From Iodobacter ciconiae (GTDB lineage: Bacteria > Pseudomonadota > Gammaproteobacteria > Burkholderiales > Chitinibacteraceae), in contig NZ_CP034433.1 of assembly GCF_003952345.1 (NCBI RefSeq), positions 2,356,001 through 2,420,000 of the forward strand: a stretch of DNA of 64,000 nucleotides, written 5' to 3'. Below the pieces are notes generated by a model that saw only the letters and a list, made by a program, of their open reading frames with translations, was not told where the DNA came from and did not search any database. Numbering within the stretch: the first letter of the stretch is position 1; every line of letters starts with the position of its first letter. Both the position numbers and the translations under genes were made by a program. This document shows, in pieces, positions 18,862-29,770 of this stretch.

Positions 18862-19056
18862 CTAGTATATGAATAGACAATTCGCAATCGGCTCATTAAT
18901 TTCTTCATCTTCAATTTTTATTACTTGTCCGACATCTAAATGATGCTTTGATTGTGGTGTAAAGCCATTTATCCTTGCAACGGCATCAATACTTACCCCC
19001 ATACTCCGACAGATTCCCCAAAGTGAATCACCCTTTTTTACTATATATTCTTTCAT
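18862..19056 (-). CDS. LysM-domain mini-protein
   Basis: 64 aa, essentially one LysM repeat: YIVKKGDSLWGICRSMGV, then ARINGFTPQSKHHLDVGQVIKI. LysM domains bind N-acetylglucosamine polymers. It overlaps the vgrG stop by 4 bp (ATGA) and ends just before the hydrolase start, so all three are translationally coupled. It may act as a peptidoglycan-targeting or loading partner of the effector; that is inference. It is too short to be an enzyme. Confidence 0.75.
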   Translation of the reverse strand: MKEYIVKKGDSLWGICRSMGVSIDAVARINGFTPQSKHHLDVGQVIKIEDEEINEPIANCLFIY

Positions 19057-21953
19057 TTTTTCACCAATTGTTGGCTTTCTTCAAAACGATCATCTTCATC
19101 ACTTTCACCGGGGTTGAACTCATCAGAATCACTAGTATTTAATACTTCATCATCAAATATATATGTCCACTCATCAAAACCAATAATTGCATCGTATTGT
19201 AAACTATTTGATAACTCTTTAGCCGGACTCAGGCCATTCCCTGATGTAGTTGCTTTAAGTAAACTGTCTTTTTTTTCTGAATCAAGCATATGAATAAGAA
19301 TACCCTCCATTGGAACTCCCTCAAGAGAAGAAAATAAAATACTTCGAGAATGAGGTCCTACTTTTGGCATTTCAGGAAAAGGTATTACTAATTTTGTAGG
19401 CCCACTCAACTCATGACTCGCCCCCTTAATACTCACTTCCCCAGGGCAATGAATCTCGATATTGCCACCTTTTAGCCGTATATAGCCGCCACCTGCGGTG
19501 AGGAGCACTTCATCCCCAGCGGCGATTTCTACTTTTTCTTTACAGGCTGTGATTTTTACGTTTTTGTCTGCGGTGATATCTACGTCGTCGCTTTGCGCCT
19601 GCAGCTGGATTTTGCCTTTGGCTGCGATCAGTTTGAGGGCGACTTTATCTTTTACCCCGGCCACAAATAGGCTGATGTGTGATCCCACGTTGTGTATCCA
19701 GCGGCGGCCAGAGGTTTGATTGGTGTCGCGCTGCGCGATCAGATCAAGGTTTGTGCCTGCGGTGAGGGTTTGGCTTTGCGGGCTGGTGATGGCTACGCCG
19801 TCTTCCCCGTGCAGCAGGATGATATTTTGTCCACCAGCCTGATCTTTGGATTGGCTTTTGCCATCTTGATCGGTATTGCTATCTGCCTCGAAGCTTTTGC
19901 TGGCATGCACATGATGGTGCAGATGGCCGGTGGTGGCACTGTTGCCTGCGCTGTTATCTGGCTTAACGGTTTTATTGTCGTCGCCGGTTTCAATGGTATC
20001 GGCGAGTTGATTCGTTGCCGTTTCACCCAGGCTTTGGGCTAGTGCCAGTGCGGACTCCAGCTGGCTTTGCGCGGGGCTGTGGTCTAGCTGCTTGCCGCTT
20101 GCGCCGCTTTTAGCTTCAGTGCTAATGAGTAAGCCGCTGGCGCGGATTGCACCTTGTTTATCGCTACGTAATTCAAAGCCTTCACCGCGTGGCTCACCTT
20201 TACCGTCGGTACGCGGGTGGATCAGATAGCCGAGGTTCAGCTGGGTTTTACCATGCTCGCTGGATAACTTAGTGCGAACTTCGCCCTTGCTATCATCAAA
20301 CAGCAGCTCGCCATACTGGCCACCTTCATGCTCTTTGGTTTTGATGCCGGATAACGTTTTATTGGCGGGCAAAGCGCCTGCGCCGCTAAAGGCTGGCACC
20401 GGGTGGCTGCCGTTATGGACCACGCCGATGACAATCGGGCGGTCGATATCGCCTTCGATAAAATCGACTAACACTTCCTGACCGATACGCGGGATGAACT
20501 GGTGGCCCCAGCTTGCGCCCGCCGATGGATAGGCAACACGTATCCAGCAGGAGGATTTGTCATCCAGGTTTGCACCGAATTCCGGGTGTTCTGCAGCACG
20601 CTGCCAGTGAAATTCTATTTTTATGCGCCCTTGCTCATCGGTGTGCACCTCTAATCCGGCGGGGCCCACCACGGTAGCGGTTTGCACGCCAAAGCTCTTG
20701 GGCTTGCTCAGTGGTTCATGGGCAAAAGCGGGCACGGTCGGCTGGCCGCGCCTTTGGGCGGTAAAATCGGCTTGATAAGGGGGATTATTCGCGGCTAAAG
20801 CCGCTCCTGCGAGTAAGCCGGGCGCGACTAAGCTAAGTTGCTGGGTGAGATCCGCTGGGAGGTTATTGTTTGCGGTAAATTTCAGCTCGGTAATAGCAAA
20901 TTCACGCTGCTCGGCGCTATCCCATTCATGCGCGGGGTGGTCTTCCAGGCGGAACCACTGCCCGGCCTACAGGCTACGTAAAGTACCAGAGCCGCTAAAG
21001 GATTTCTTTTTGGCATCCATTGCCTGCTGACGCAATTGTGCGTAGTGGCTTAAGCCTTCCGCGTCGCTGGCGTAATAGAGCGATTGGGGGTCGTAATCTT
21101 CGAAGCTTACCTGCAGCTGCTGGCCGCCATCACCCTGATCGATGCTACTTTCATCAAAACTTTCGTTGGTGCTGGTAGCTTTGTAATCAAAGCTGGCCAA
21201 AGACACGCTGCTGCTGCCGATTTGCCGCTGGCTCTGCCATTCAGTCAGAGTATCGCTCTCTTCCGTGGCGTCAGCTCTGTGAAATCTAACAAATGGATCT
21301 GCCGCTTCCGCAATTGCAAAAGCATCATCAAACACAAGCAACTGAACCTGAGGACTATCGCCCGGCAAATGATTAAATAACCAGGCTAAGCCTTCCTCTG
21401 CTAATAATCGTGTCAGAAAATCGAAATCGGATTCGCGGTATTGTAAGCAATAGGATCGCGGTGAATGCGTGCCGGAGAGTTTGAAATCCAGCGTTTGCAC
21501 CGATGCAAAAACCGGATTTTTTTCCTGATGCTCAGCCAGTACCTGCTTCACAATGTCGGGGACGGATAAATCCTGGAACACGCGGGAAGTGCGCCGGTAT
21601 CTAAGCAAAGCAAAAGGCGGCTCTACTGTCAGCGCGTACTTTGCGAAGCCGCCATCGGAGCCGAGTAATTGCGCCTGGCTAATGACCCCACAGCGCTCAA
21701 CCGCCTCGCCATCAGCATTTTCAATAGATAAAACGACTGGCAAACCCAGTAGCGATTTAAGCTCTAAGCCACCGTCGGGGGATAAGCAATCGATCTGGTA
21801 GCGGTATGCCTGATTGATGCCCTCGCTGCCTGTTACGCGCTGGGGCAATAACTGCTCACTCCACACTGAGCCATCGCCAAGCTGAAGAGAGATAAGACGC
21901 TGATCCTGATTAAAAGCAGCGGCAAAGGAAGCAAGCAGATCACTAGGGTTCAT
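19053..21953 (-). pseudogene. vgrG: Type VI secretion spike protein VgrG, interrupted by in-frame stop
   Basis: A 967-codon VgrG. The N-terminal gp27-like half begins MNPSDLLASFAAAFNQDQR and contains LLGLPVVLSIENADGEAV, YCLQYRESDFDFLTRLLAEEG. The gp5-like OB fold has HTDEQGRIKIEFHW and GHQFIPRIGQEVLVDFIEGD, followed by the needle and a C-terminal extension with KVEIAAGDEVLLTAGGGYI and ELSGPTK (DUF2345-like). Codon 329 (20967-20969) is TAG in LRSL-stop-AGQWF, otherwise in perfect frame; CAG is the likely ancestral codon. No frameshift. Truncated or restarted products would lack either the base or the spike, so function is doubtful unless the stop is suppressed or is an error. It leads the LysM-effector-immunity genes. 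Confidence 0.9.
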
Positions 21954-22423
21954 GATAAATCAACGATGTATGGCAACTATGAAGTAGTACACGAAGCCCT
22001 ATCACAACTTATTTCTAAATCTGCCAATTTACTTATATTTAACTAATCAATTACCCGCGCAATGTAAGTATAACCATATATCCACTTACATAAACTTAAT
22101 ATTTTGTGTAAAACTCAAAGCTATAAGAGTGCCCTGTAGCATGGCCCTAAGCGGCGACATTGACGAGCAAGCGCCCAGCGGCAGGCAGACACTCACGGCT
22201 GTAAACGGTATTGTTGGTTTTGATTTCACGGATCACGCCTCGATCAATAATGCGTTCGGTTATTTTTAGTACGCCCATGTGCTCTTTCTATGGCTGAAGC
22301 GATGGCAGCGCTTTTTGGGCTTGACACTGGAGCGCATGATCACGATACTTAAATTCTTAGTTTGTAAGTATTTACCGTTAGGCACTTACACTCACAGGAC
22401 AAGCCGCAAGGTTTGTCCTGTTT
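21954..22423. other. Gene-poor interval upstream of vgrG
   Basis: AT-rich for the first 180 bp, which should hold the vgrG promoter. A 43-codon frame on the minus strand (22147-22278, MGVLKITERIIDRGVIREIK) has AAAGAG before its ATG but no recognised family. Otherwise nothing is supported here. Confidence 0.4.
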
Positions 22424-22425
22424 TT
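22394..22425 (+). terminator. Hairpin with T run
   Basis: ACAGGACAA and TTGTCCTGT flank a 10-nt loop and are followed by TTTT on the plus strand. It lies at the 3' edge of the XRE pseudogene, which is read in the opposite direction, so the gene it once served is not obvious. Confidence 0.55.
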
Positions 22426-22840
22426 ACATTGGTCTGTCCTCCATTTGTTGCATACGAAGAGACTTAGGTTTTAACAAAGCTTTTTTTGCAAGCTCATCTT
22501 TTATTCCAATAATTTCTTGAATTAAGCGCATTTGAGCTGGATGTAAAGAATCAAGATGCCGGTAAAGATTCAGCAGTATCCAAAGAATGTCCTCAAAGAG
22601 GTCAGCAGGGATAATAAACTTACGTTGCGAGGCCTCAACTACCTCGTGTAGCTCAATCTACTGAAGATCAGGTAAAGGCAAAGCCTGGATCAACTGCTCA
22701 ATAAATTCAGCTGTTGGCGGGCCCTTGGTGCCTACTTCCAGGGCAGAGATATAGCTCTGCTCATATCCTAACAGCTCTACTAACTCAATTTACGAGTACC
22801 ATGGGTCACTCGAAGCTGATAAAAGTATTTTGAAAATGGT
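22424..22840 (-). pseudogene. XRE-family (HTH_3) regulator, degenerate
   Basis: Read leftward: TRKLS, then after a one-base slip LVELLGYEQSYISALEVGTK, a clear HTH_3 segment, continuing PPTAEFIEQLIQALPLPDLQ, TAG, IELHEVVEASQRKF and on to a stop at 22424. There is thus at least one frameshift (near 22795) and one nonsense codon (after LPDLQ, CAG-to-TAG type). It resembles a small DNA-binding regulator now lost. The following 220 bp to 23066 are very AT-rich with no gene. Confidence 0.7.
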
Positions 22841-23066
22841 CTCACAAAAAACCATGCATAAATATAAAGGACCAAGAAAAGCAATTAAACAAGCATAAAA
22901 ATTAAATAGAAAAATAACAAAAAAACAAAACAAATATCAACAAATTAAATTAAAATTAACAATAGAAAATACCAACCAAATAAAAACAAACCATTTAATA
23001 CGCCCTCTCTACTCATCAGACAAAAATAAATCCGCTTTAGCACATTCACAAAAACAGAGACTCACT

Positions 23067-23798
23067 ATGGCTACATTTCATCTATTTATTATTGGCGACG
23101 AAATCCTGTCCGGGCGTCGTCAGGACAAGCACTTTGCCCATATTTTAGAGACGCTTAAAAAAAGAGGCCATAAAGTGGCAGCAGCGTATTACCTGCCAGA
23201 CGATAGTGCCGTACTCACCGAAGCCTTTAAACGCAGTCTGAGCGCGGGCCAGTATGTGATTTCCTGTGGCGGGATAGGTGCCACGCCCGATGATCACACA
23301 CGTCTGGCCTTTGCCAATGCGCTGGGGCTGCCACTGGCCCTGCATCCTGAGGCAGGCGAGCTGATCACCGCCCGTTTTGCCGAAGCCGCTTACCCGCACC
23401 GCATCCAAATGGCGTATTTTCCAACAGGCAGCGGGCTGATCCCCAACCCAGTCAATCAGGTGGCGGGCTGCTTTTTGCAACATCATTATCTGGTGCCCGG
23501 CTTTCCCAGCATGGCATGGCCGATGCTCGACTGGATACTTGATCAGCACTATACCGACGCAGCCCCCGAGACCACCCTATCCATCGTCTTGCTTAATGCC
23601 CGTGAAGGAGAGCTGATTGGCGTGATGCAGGCATTTACCGCACGCTATCCACAGGTTGGCTTTAGCAGCCTGCCCTCTTATGGCAACGAGCTTCACCCTG
23701 AACCGCACATTGAATTTAGCATTACTGCCACACCAGAATTAGCTGCAGAAGCGATGAGCTACTTTCGGGAAAGCCTGAATGCTGCGCTAAAGGTTTAA
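23067..23798 (+). CDS. CinA N-terminal-like / molybdopterin-binding domain protein
   Basis: 243 aa. The N-terminal two thirds match the MoCF_biosynth fold found in MoaB/MogA and the CinA N-terminus: FIIGDEILSGRRQDKHFAHI, VISCGGIGATPDDHTRLAFA, YLVPGFPSMAWPML. The C-terminal ~70 residues have a short unknown domain. Family members include competence/damage-inducible CinA-type proteins and possible nucleotide pyrophosphatases; the exact reaction is not decidable. Clean start with RBS-like AGAGACT upstream. A terminator follows, shared with the convergent manB. Confidence 0.85.
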   Translation: MATFHLFIIGDEILSGRRQDKHFAHILETLKKRGHKVAAAYYLPDDSAVLTEAFKRSLSAGQYVISCGGIGATPDDHTRLAFANALGLPLALHPEAGELITARFAEAAYPHRIQMAYFPTGSGLIPNPVNQVAGCFLQHHYLVPGFPSMAWPMLDWILDQHYTDAAPETTLSIVLLNAREGELIGVMQAFTARYPQVGFSSLPSYGNELHPEPHIEFSITATPELAAEAMSYFRESLNAALKV

Positions 23799-23824
23799 AC
23801 TTCAGCCAGGTGCTTTCCCCCAAG

Positions 23825-23852
23825 AAAAACGCCTCGAATGAGGCGTTTTTTT
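23825..23852. terminator. Bidirectional terminator between cinA-like gene and manB
   Basis: AAACGCCTC and GAGGCGTTT around a GAAT loop, with A run on one side and T run on the other. It serves the rightward gene and also the end of the leftward exopolysaccharide operon. Confidence 0.88.
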
Positions 23853-23862
23853 AAACACGTCT

Positions 23863-25227
23863 TTATGCATCTAACAACTGCAAAATCGCCTCGGTGTGCT
23901 TTTGCATTAAAGCCATATCCGCACGTGATTCCACATTTAAACGCACTACCGGCTCGGTATTACTCGAGCGCAGATTAAAACGCCAGTTAGCAAACTCCAT
24001 GCTGATGCCATCGGTTTCATCCACCAGCAGGGCATCGGCCTGATATGCCGCACAGACTCTGGCAATAGCCGCTTTGGCGTCACTTAGCTTGCGATTAATC
24101 TCGCCCGAAGATGGATAAGCCGCAATACGCTGCTCCACCATAGACGACAATTTCTGCTCGCGGCGACTCATCAGCTCAATCACCAGCAGCCATGGAATCA
24201 TGCCGCTATCGCAATAGGCAAAATCGCGGAAATAATGGTGAGCGCTCATTTCACCACCATAAACCGCATCCTCCAAACGCATCCGCTCTTTAATAAAGGC
24301 GTGGCCAGTTTTGCTCTGGATCGCCACACCACCTGCGGCTTGCACCACGTCAACGGTATTCCAGGTTAAACGCGGGTCATGAATAATTTTCTGCCCCGGA
24401 TTCTTTTGCAAGAAGGCTTCTGCCAGCAGGCCAACGATGTAATAGCCTTCAATAAAATCGCCGCGCTCGTCAAACAGGAAGCAGCGATCAAAATCGCCAT
24501 CCCATGCAATCCCCAGATCAGCCCCGTTTGTGATCACCGCATTGGCCGTGTCTGCACGGTTTTCTGGCAACAGCGGGTTAGGAATACCGTGCGGGAACGT
24601 ACCATCGGGCTGGTTATGCACTTTGATAAATTCAACCGGCACTTGCACCGCTTTAAATTTGGCCTCCAGCGCATCCACCACATGCCCAGCCGCACCATTG
24701 CCTGAATTGAGCACAATCTTTAACGGGCGCAAGGCTGATAAATCCACATAGCCAAGCAGATGTTCGATATAGGCATCCAGAATGGAAAGCGAGCTGATAC
24801 TGCCACGCTGGCCAATCGGGGCAAAATCAGCCGATTCGGCCAAGCTTTGAATATCGCGCAGACCGGTGTCGCCACTGATGGGCACCGCACCGCGTTTAAC
24901 CAGCTTCATACCGTTGTAATCGAGCGGATTATGGCTGGCGGTGACTTCAATCCCACCATCCACATCCAAGTGAAACGCCGCGAAATAGACTTCCTCAGTG
25001 CCGGTCATGCCCAGGTCGATCACATCGCAACCCGCATCCATCAGGCCATTGGCCAAAGCCAGTTTTAATTCTTCACTGGTCAGACGCACATCGCCCCCCA
25101 GTGCTATACGCTGTGGTTTAAGCAGTTGGCCATAAGCACGGCCGATGCGATAAGCGATATCGGTATTGAGCTCAGGGCCCAGCTGACCACGGATATCGTA
25201 AGCTTTAAAACACGTTAATTTAGTCAT
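23863..25227 (-). CDS. manB: Phosphomannomutase
   Basis: Interconverts mannose-6-P and mannose-1-P, feeding GDP-mannose synthesis. 454 aa, PGM/PMM superfamily. Motifs: [13 protein letters not shown] at the start, the phosphoserine loop [13 protein letters not shown], the metal loop [12 protein letters not shown], sugar loop [10 protein letters not shown] and phosphate loop [14 protein letters not shown]. Start chosen at ATG 25227 (MTKLTCF); an extended frame of 41 codons upstream overlaps gmm and is not family-like. Last gene of the polysaccharide operon. Called CpsG/RfbK in other systems; some homologues also act on glucose. Confidence 0.93.
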   Translation of the reverse strand: MTKLTCFKAYDIRGQLGPELNTDIAYRIGRAYGQLLKPQRIALGGDVRLTSEELKLALANGLMDAGCDVIDLGMTGTEEVYFAAFHLDVDGGIEVTASHNPLDYNGMKLVKRGAVPISGDTGLRDIQSLAESADFAPIGQRGSISSLSILDAYIEHLLGYVDLSALRPLKIVLNSGNGAAGHVVDALEAKFKAVQVPVEFIKVHNQPDGTFPHGIPNPLLPENRADTANAVITNGADLGIAWDGDFDRCFLFDERGDFIEGYYIVGLLAEAFLQKNPGQKIIHDPRLTWNTVDVVQAAGGVAIQSKTGHAFIKERMRLEDAVYGGEMSAHHYFRDFAYCDSGMIPWLLVIELMSRREQKLSSMVEQRIAAYPSSGEINRKLSDAKAAIARVCAAYQADALLVDETDGISMEFANWRFNLRSSNTEPVVRLNVESRADMALMQKHTEAILQLLDA

Positions 25228-25231
25228 TGGT

Positions 25232-25720
25232 TTACTCGAAGTAAGCACGGGAATGCAGGTGTACGGCGGCGTCTTGTAGGATTTCGGCCTTGCTGGCCCA
25301 GCGATAGCGGGAATGCTGCTCACCCAGTGGCAAGGCCATATCGGATTCATTCAGTTGCAAGGTGTAAGCAAGCACCACGTAGTGCGTACCAAAGCCTTCC
25401 ACACGCCCGGCGTTGCTATCGTAAAAGTGCTCGTAAACACCCAGCCACTCGCCCGAAGAGCGGGCCAGCGCCACGCCCAGCTCGGCCTGAGTCAGGCGTA
25501 AAAAAGCCGCATCCAGCGTTTCGTTTTTCTGCACGCGGCCACCCGGCACAAACCAGTGATCACAAGCGGGCTGGTTAGTACGCCAGCCCAGCAGGGTCTG
25601 CCCTGCCGGGTTTTGCACAATCAGATCAATCGAGATCAGCGGCGCGCGCTCGACCACCTGCAAAAACTCTGGCCACTTTAAAAGTTCAACGGCGGGCAGC
25701 ACCTTATTTGGTTCGCCCAT
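25232..25720 (-). CDS. gmm: GDP-mannose mannosyl hydrolase (Nudix)
   Basis: About 162 aa, WcaH type: [20 protein letters not shown], the GDP-mannose-specific Nudix box variant beginning [44 protein letters not shown] and [10 protein letters not shown]. It hydrolyses GDP-mannose to GDP and mannose, and may tune the sugar-nucleotide pool. The ATG at 25720 overlaps the end of manC by 17 bp; ATG 25726 is equally possible. It sits between manC and manB, as in colanic-acid-like loci where it lies near fcl. Confidence 0.88.
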   Translation of the reverse strand: MGEPNKVLPAVELLKWPEFLQVVERAPLISIDLIVQNPAGQTLLGWRTNQPACDHWFVPGGRVQKNETLDAAFLRLTQAELGVALARSSGEWLGVYEHFYDSNAGRVEGFGTHYVVLAYTLQLNESDMALPLGEQHSRYRWASKAEILQDAAVHLHSRAYFE

Positions 25721-27122
25721 AGACATCTTCAAAGCGCACGATATCGTCTTCACCCAGATAGGAACCTGACTGCACTTCGATCAGCTCCAGCGGCATCTTG
25801 CCCGGGTTTTCCAGACGATGCGTTGTGCCCAGCGGGATATAAGTTGATTGATTTTCTGACAAAAGAATCTCCTGATCCCCATTCACCACCCTGGCCGTAC
25901 CTTTTACCACAATCCAGTGCTCAGCGCGGTGGTAATGCATTTGTAAGCTAAGCGATGCCCCCGGATTCACAACAATCCGCTTCACCTGAAAGCGCGAACC
26001 GGCGTCAATACCTTCATAGCTACCCCATGGGCGATACACGCGGCGATGAGTAACCGATTCGGAGCGGCCAGCCTGATTTAAGCGCTCAACAATCTTTTTC
26101 ACGTCCTGCACACGGTCTTTATGCGCCACCAGCACGGCATCGGCTGTTTCTACAATCACCAGGTCCTGCACGCCGATCGCGGCAATCATGCGGGTTTCGC
26201 TGCGGATGTAGCTGCCTGACACACGGTCCAGCATTACATCACCCAGCACGCTATTGCCCGCTTCATCTTGCGGCGTTACATCCCGCAGAGCAGACCAGGA
26301 GCCAATATCACTCCAGCCCAGCCCTGCTGCAGCAACCACTGCCGCATGCGCTGTTTTTTCCATCACCGCATAATCGATCGAATCGGATTCGCATGCCGCA
26401 AAAGCATCACTGTCTAAACGCAGAAAATCCAGATCCCGCACGCCCTTGGATACGGCAACCTGCACCGCTTGCAGCATGGCAGGCTGATAGGCGGCCATTT
26501 CGCGCACATAAGCATCGGCGCGGAACATAAACATGCCGCTGTTCCAGTAGTAATCCCCGGAAGCTAAAAACTCGGCAGCGCGCTCGGTATTCGGTTTTTC
26601 TACAAAAGCGGCAACAGCATAGGCATCACCAGCCAGACGCTCGCCACGGCGAATATAGCCATAGCCGGTTTGTGGCTCGGTCGGTGTAATCCCGAAGGTA
26701 ACCAGCTTGCCTGTAGCTGCCACGGTGGCAGCCTGTGCCACCAGAGCCTGGAACACATCACCAAACTGAATCACATGATCCGATGGCAAGACCAGCAGCA
26801 TGGCATCCGGATTATCTTCCAGCGCAATCAAAGCTGCCGCTGCAACTGCCGGTGCCGTATTGCGGCCCATAGGCTCTAAAACCACACGCGAATCACCCAT
26901 GCCTACAGCCCGCAGTTGTTCGGCAACCAGAAAGCGATGCTCCTGATTACTGATCAACAAAGGCGCAGCTACGTCAGCCATTCCCTGCAAGCGCGTTGCC
27001 GTTTGTTGCAGCAAGCTTTGATCACCATGCAATTTTAAAAACTGCTTAGGGTAACCGCCACGAGACAGCGGCCACATACGACTACCCGAACCACCACAAA
27101 GAATTACCGGAGTTATTGACAT
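25704..27122 (-). CDS. manC: Mannose-1-phosphate guanylyltransferase / mannose-6-phosphate isomerase
   Basis: Bifunctional type II enzyme, 472 aa. The nucleotidyltransferase domain has PVILCGGSGSRMWPLSR, LPSDHVIQF, GYIRRGE and FVEKPN. The C-terminal cupin domain (from ~345) has RPWGSYEGIDAGSRFQVKRI, ASLSLQMHYHRAEHWIVV and STYIPLGTTHRLENPG. It makes GDP-mannose, the substrate for gmd/fcl and mannosyltransferases in this cluster. Start at ATG 27122 (MSITPVILCGG), not the TTG two codons earlier. Overlaps gmm. Confidence 0.95.
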   Translation of the reverse strand: MSITPVILCGGSGSRMWPLSRGGYPKQFLKLHGDQSLLQQTATRLQGMADVAAPLLISNQEHRFLVAEQLRAVGMGDSRVVLEPMGRNTAPAVAAAALIALEDNPDAMLLVLPSDHVIQFGDVFQALVAQAATVAATGKLVTFGITPTEPQTGYGYIRRGERLAGDAYAVAAFVEKPNTERAAEFLASGDYYWNSGMFMFRADAYVREMAAYQPAMLQAVQVAVSKGVRDLDFLRLDSDAFAACESDSIDYAVMEKTAHAAVVAAAGLGWSDIGSWSALRDVTPQDEAGNSVLGDVMLDRVSGSYIRSETRMIAAIGVQDLVIVETADAVLVAHKDRVQDVKKIVERLNQAGRSESVTHRRVYRPWGSYEGIDAGSRFQVKRIVVNPGASLSLQMHYHRAEHWIVVKGTARVVNGDQEILLSENQSTYIPLGTTHRLENPGKMPLELIEVQSGSYLGEDDIVRFEDVYGRTK

Positions 27123-27281
27123 AAACAATCCATAAAATGTGATTAGCTATTCAAAAAATCTTTAAATTACGAAAATGCATATCTGTTTTTTAAAACATAC
27201 ACTCACAAAAAATATACATTAAACAGCAACTACTAATAAAGCATTTCCTGAATAGCCCTTAAAAAATACGCTATTGCCATT

Positions 27282-28616
27282 TTAATTTGTTACTTGCTGG
27301 CGACCAATAGGGTAATACTCAAAACCTTCTTTTTGCATCCGTTTCGGGTCAAATAAATTACGGCCATCAAAAACCAAGGCATTTTTCAATTGTGCTTTCA
27401 CTTCAGTAAAATCAGGGCTCCGGAATACCTTCCATTCGGTAACAATAACCAGGGCATCTGCACCCGGCAATACTGCCATCGGGCTATCCTCATAGCTCAG
27501 CCCCTGCCAGCCTGGCATCACACGCTGTGCTTCATGAATAGAAACCGGATCATGCGCGGCAACCGTTGCACCATGATTAAGCAAATACTCGATGATGACC
27601 CGGCTTGGCGCATCGCGCATATCATCGGTATTGGGCTTGAATGCCAGCCCCCAAAGTGCAAAATGCTTGCCTTTGAGATCATTACCAAAGCGCTTCACAA
27701 TCTTATCAACCAGCACCGATTTTTGCGCATGATTGGCTTTTTCTACCGCATCCAGCACTTTCAGGCTGATGCCATGCTCTTCTGCAGTGCGCTGCAAAGC
27801 CTGCACATCTTTAGGAAAGCAAGAGCCGCCATAACCTACGCCCGGGTATAAAAAGTGATAGCCAATACGTGGGTCAGAGCCAATCCCTTTACGCACCAGC
27901 TCGATATCAGCCCCCATTACTTCGGACAAATTAGCCAGCTCATTCATAAACGAGATACGCGTTGCCAGCATGGCATTAGCCGCATATTTAGTCATTTCGG
28001 CCGAGCGCACATCCATAAATAAAATACGATCATGATTACGCACAAAAGGCGCGTATAAAGAGCCCATTAAATCTTTAGCCGTATCATCATCAGTGCCAAT
28101 CACAATACGATCAGGGCGCATAAAATCTTCAATTGCTGCGCCTTCTTTCAAAAATTCCGGATTGGACACAACTGCAAAACTGGTTTGCTCGCCGCGCTGA
28201 GCCAACTCTTCAATAATCGCAGCACGCACCTTATCACCCGTGCCAACCGGCACTGTGGATTTATCCACAATCACCTTGTAACCATTCATATAGCGGCCAA
28301 TACTGCGTGCAGCGGCCACTACATATTTCAAATCAGCCGAGCCATCTTCGTCCGGCGGAGTGCCCACAGCGATAAACTGAATCGTACCGTGATCCACCGA
28401 TTCTTTAATATCGGTGGTAAAACGCAAACGCCCTGCCGACACATTACGCTTAATCATTTCCTCTAAGCCCGGCTCGAAAATCGGCACTCCGCCTTCTTGC
28501 AAAATTTGAATCTTATTTGCATCCACATCCAGACACACCACATCATTACCGTACTCTGCCAAGCAAGTACCTGTTACCAAGCCCACATAACCCGAACCAA
28601 TCACTGTAATTTTCAT
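27282..28616 (-). CDS. ugd: UDP-glucose 6-dehydrogenase
   Basis: Oxidises UDP-glucose to UDP-glucuronate using NAD+. 444 aa; N-terminal Rossmann motif [46 protein letters not shown], the catalytic [12 protein letters not shown] cysteine, and [12 protein letters not shown] in the C-terminal domain. ATG 28616 (MKITVIG) is the natural start; the 16 preceding codons are read-in. Predicts that the polysaccharide has glucuronic acid. About 160 AT-rich bp separate it from manC. Confidence 0.96.
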   Translation of the reverse strand: MKITVIGSGYVGLVTGTCLAEYGNDVVCLDVDANKIQILQEGGVPIFEPGLEEMIKRNVSAGRLRFTTDIKESVDHGTIQFIAVGTPPDEDGSADLKYVVAAARSIGRYMNGYKVIVDKSTVPVGTGDKVRAAIIEELAQRGEQTSFAVVSNPEFLKEGAAIEDFMRPDRIVIGTDDDTAKDLMGSLYAPFVRNHDRILFMDVRSAEMTKYAANAMLATRISFMNELANLSEVMGADIELVRKGIGSDPRIGYHFLYPGVGYGGSCFPKDVQALQRTAEEHGISLKVLDAVEKANHAQKSVLVDKIVKRFGNDLKGKHFALWGLAFKPNTDDMRDAPSRVIIEYLLNHGATVAAHDPVSIHEAQRVMPGWQGLSYEDSPMAVLPGADALVIVTEWKVFRSPDFTEVKAQLKNALVFDGRNLFDPKRMQKEGFEYYPIGRQQVTN

Positions 28617-28635
28617 TATAAAAACACTCCCACAA

Positions 28636-29421
28636 TTAATAATTTTTACGAATGAGCTGCCCAATTGCTTTCACAATAAAAAGGGTATTCGTGACCAAAT
28701 AGCGTTTCCATAGCCGCCTCGGCTCAGAACACAAACGGTGCAGCCATTCCAAACCCGAATTTTGCATCCATAACGGCGCACGAACAATTGTACCCGCGTG
28801 GTAATCAAACGCTGCCCCTACCCCGATCATGACGCCCATCACCTTCCCTCGCTGGGCAGCTATCCACTTTTCCTGCTTGGGGCAACCCAAACTCACCCAG
28901 ACGACACCCGCTCCCGAATCATTAATCCTTTTGATCGTACTGACTTCTTCATGAGGAAGTAAGGCGCGAAAAGGGGGCGAATATGCACCCGCTATTTTCA
29001 GATGGGGAAATTGATCTGCTAATTTGCGCTGCAAGATACTTAAAGTCTCTTCATGTGCGCCATACAAAAAAATAGAAGGCCAGTCGGCAGACTGATTAGC
29101 CTGCGCGCAATATTTCCACATTAAATCCGGGCCATTAATTCTTTGCTGCCCGGTACTCCCCAGTTTTCTCATTAGCCAGGCAACAGGGGCCCCATCCGAT
29201 GTGGCCATATCCGCGCCCTGGATAACCTCGTAAAACTCAGGATCACGCGCAGCAGTGACAACAGAATGCGCATTACATATACAGATGTAACGGGAGTCGT
29301 GATTATTACCCCAAGTCTTAATTTTACGTAAAGCAAGATCCCAATCAATGACATCAATGAATGCACCAAGAACAGATACTTTTTTTCTAGGAAATGTAAG
29401 ATTTACTTCTACTTTTGACAT
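28636..29421 (-). CDS. WecG/TagA/CpsF family glycosyltransferase (GT26)
   Basis: 261 aa from ATG 29421 ([13 protein letters not shown]). GT26 hallmarks: [72 protein letters not shown] and [20 protein letters not shown]. These enzymes add ManNAc(A), or in eps loci other hexoses, to a lipid-linked acceptor. It is peripheral, with a basic C-terminal tail for membrane association. The donor cannot be assigned; the Ugd next door makes UDP-glucuronate one possibility. Its start lies directly against a glycosyltransferase relic. Confidence 0.88.
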   Translation of the reverse strand: MSKVEVNLTFPRKKVSVLGAFIDVIDWDLALRKIKTWGNNHDSRYICICNAHSVVTAARDPEFYEVIQGADMATSDGAPVAWLMRKLGSTGQQRINGPDLMWKYCAQANQSADWPSIFLYGAHEETLSILQRKLADQFPHLKIAGAYSPPFRALLPHEEVSTIKRINDSGAGVVWVSLGCPKQEKWIAAQRGKVMGVMIGVGAAFDYHAGTIVRAPLWMQNSGLEWLHRLCSEPRRLWKRYLVTNTLFIVKAIGQLIRKNY

Positions 29422-29439
29422 AAATGAGTAACACCCCGC

Positions 29440-29770
29440 CATAGATATTTACCGATATTTCATAATTTTTTTCAGGCGTATGTTCTGCTAAATACTTGTC
29501 ACGTGCATTACACCCCATCGGGCTATAGATTCAGGATTCGCTTTTGCCCAGGGGATTCTCTCGGCCAGATCACAGGTACCACTGGCAGATAAATATAAAC
29601 CAGTCACCCATCCTCAGGCAGATTACAAAACAACCCGCCAGAATATGCTCATACCAAAACCATTGGCATATTCTTATCATAAATACCTGGAAAAACCAAA
29701 GCTAAGCCGGATCGCATATCAGCCTGAAAACCCCGCCAAGAACGTGCTCCTGATCATTTGCTGCTGATCT
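29440..29770 (-). pseudogene. Relic of a GT4 glycosyltransferase C-terminus
   Basis: Leftward reading gives GFQADMRSGLALVFPGIYDK, NMPMVLV, a stop, then in shifted frames VTGLYLSASGTCDLAERIPW, AKANPESIARWG and NARDKYLAEHTPEKNYE followed by NIYGG. This parallels the C-terminal donor-binding region of the intact gene at 30324-31481 (ALVLPSIWYENMPMILVEA, GVTGLLFNVGDSADLAEK). At least three frame changes and one stop are needed, so it is dead. Confidence 0.8.

Noticed and set aside
22147..22278. 43-codon minus-strand gene
   Set aside because: It has a ribosome-site-like sequence but no recognised domain and stands in a decaying region; kept only as a remark in the interval entry.
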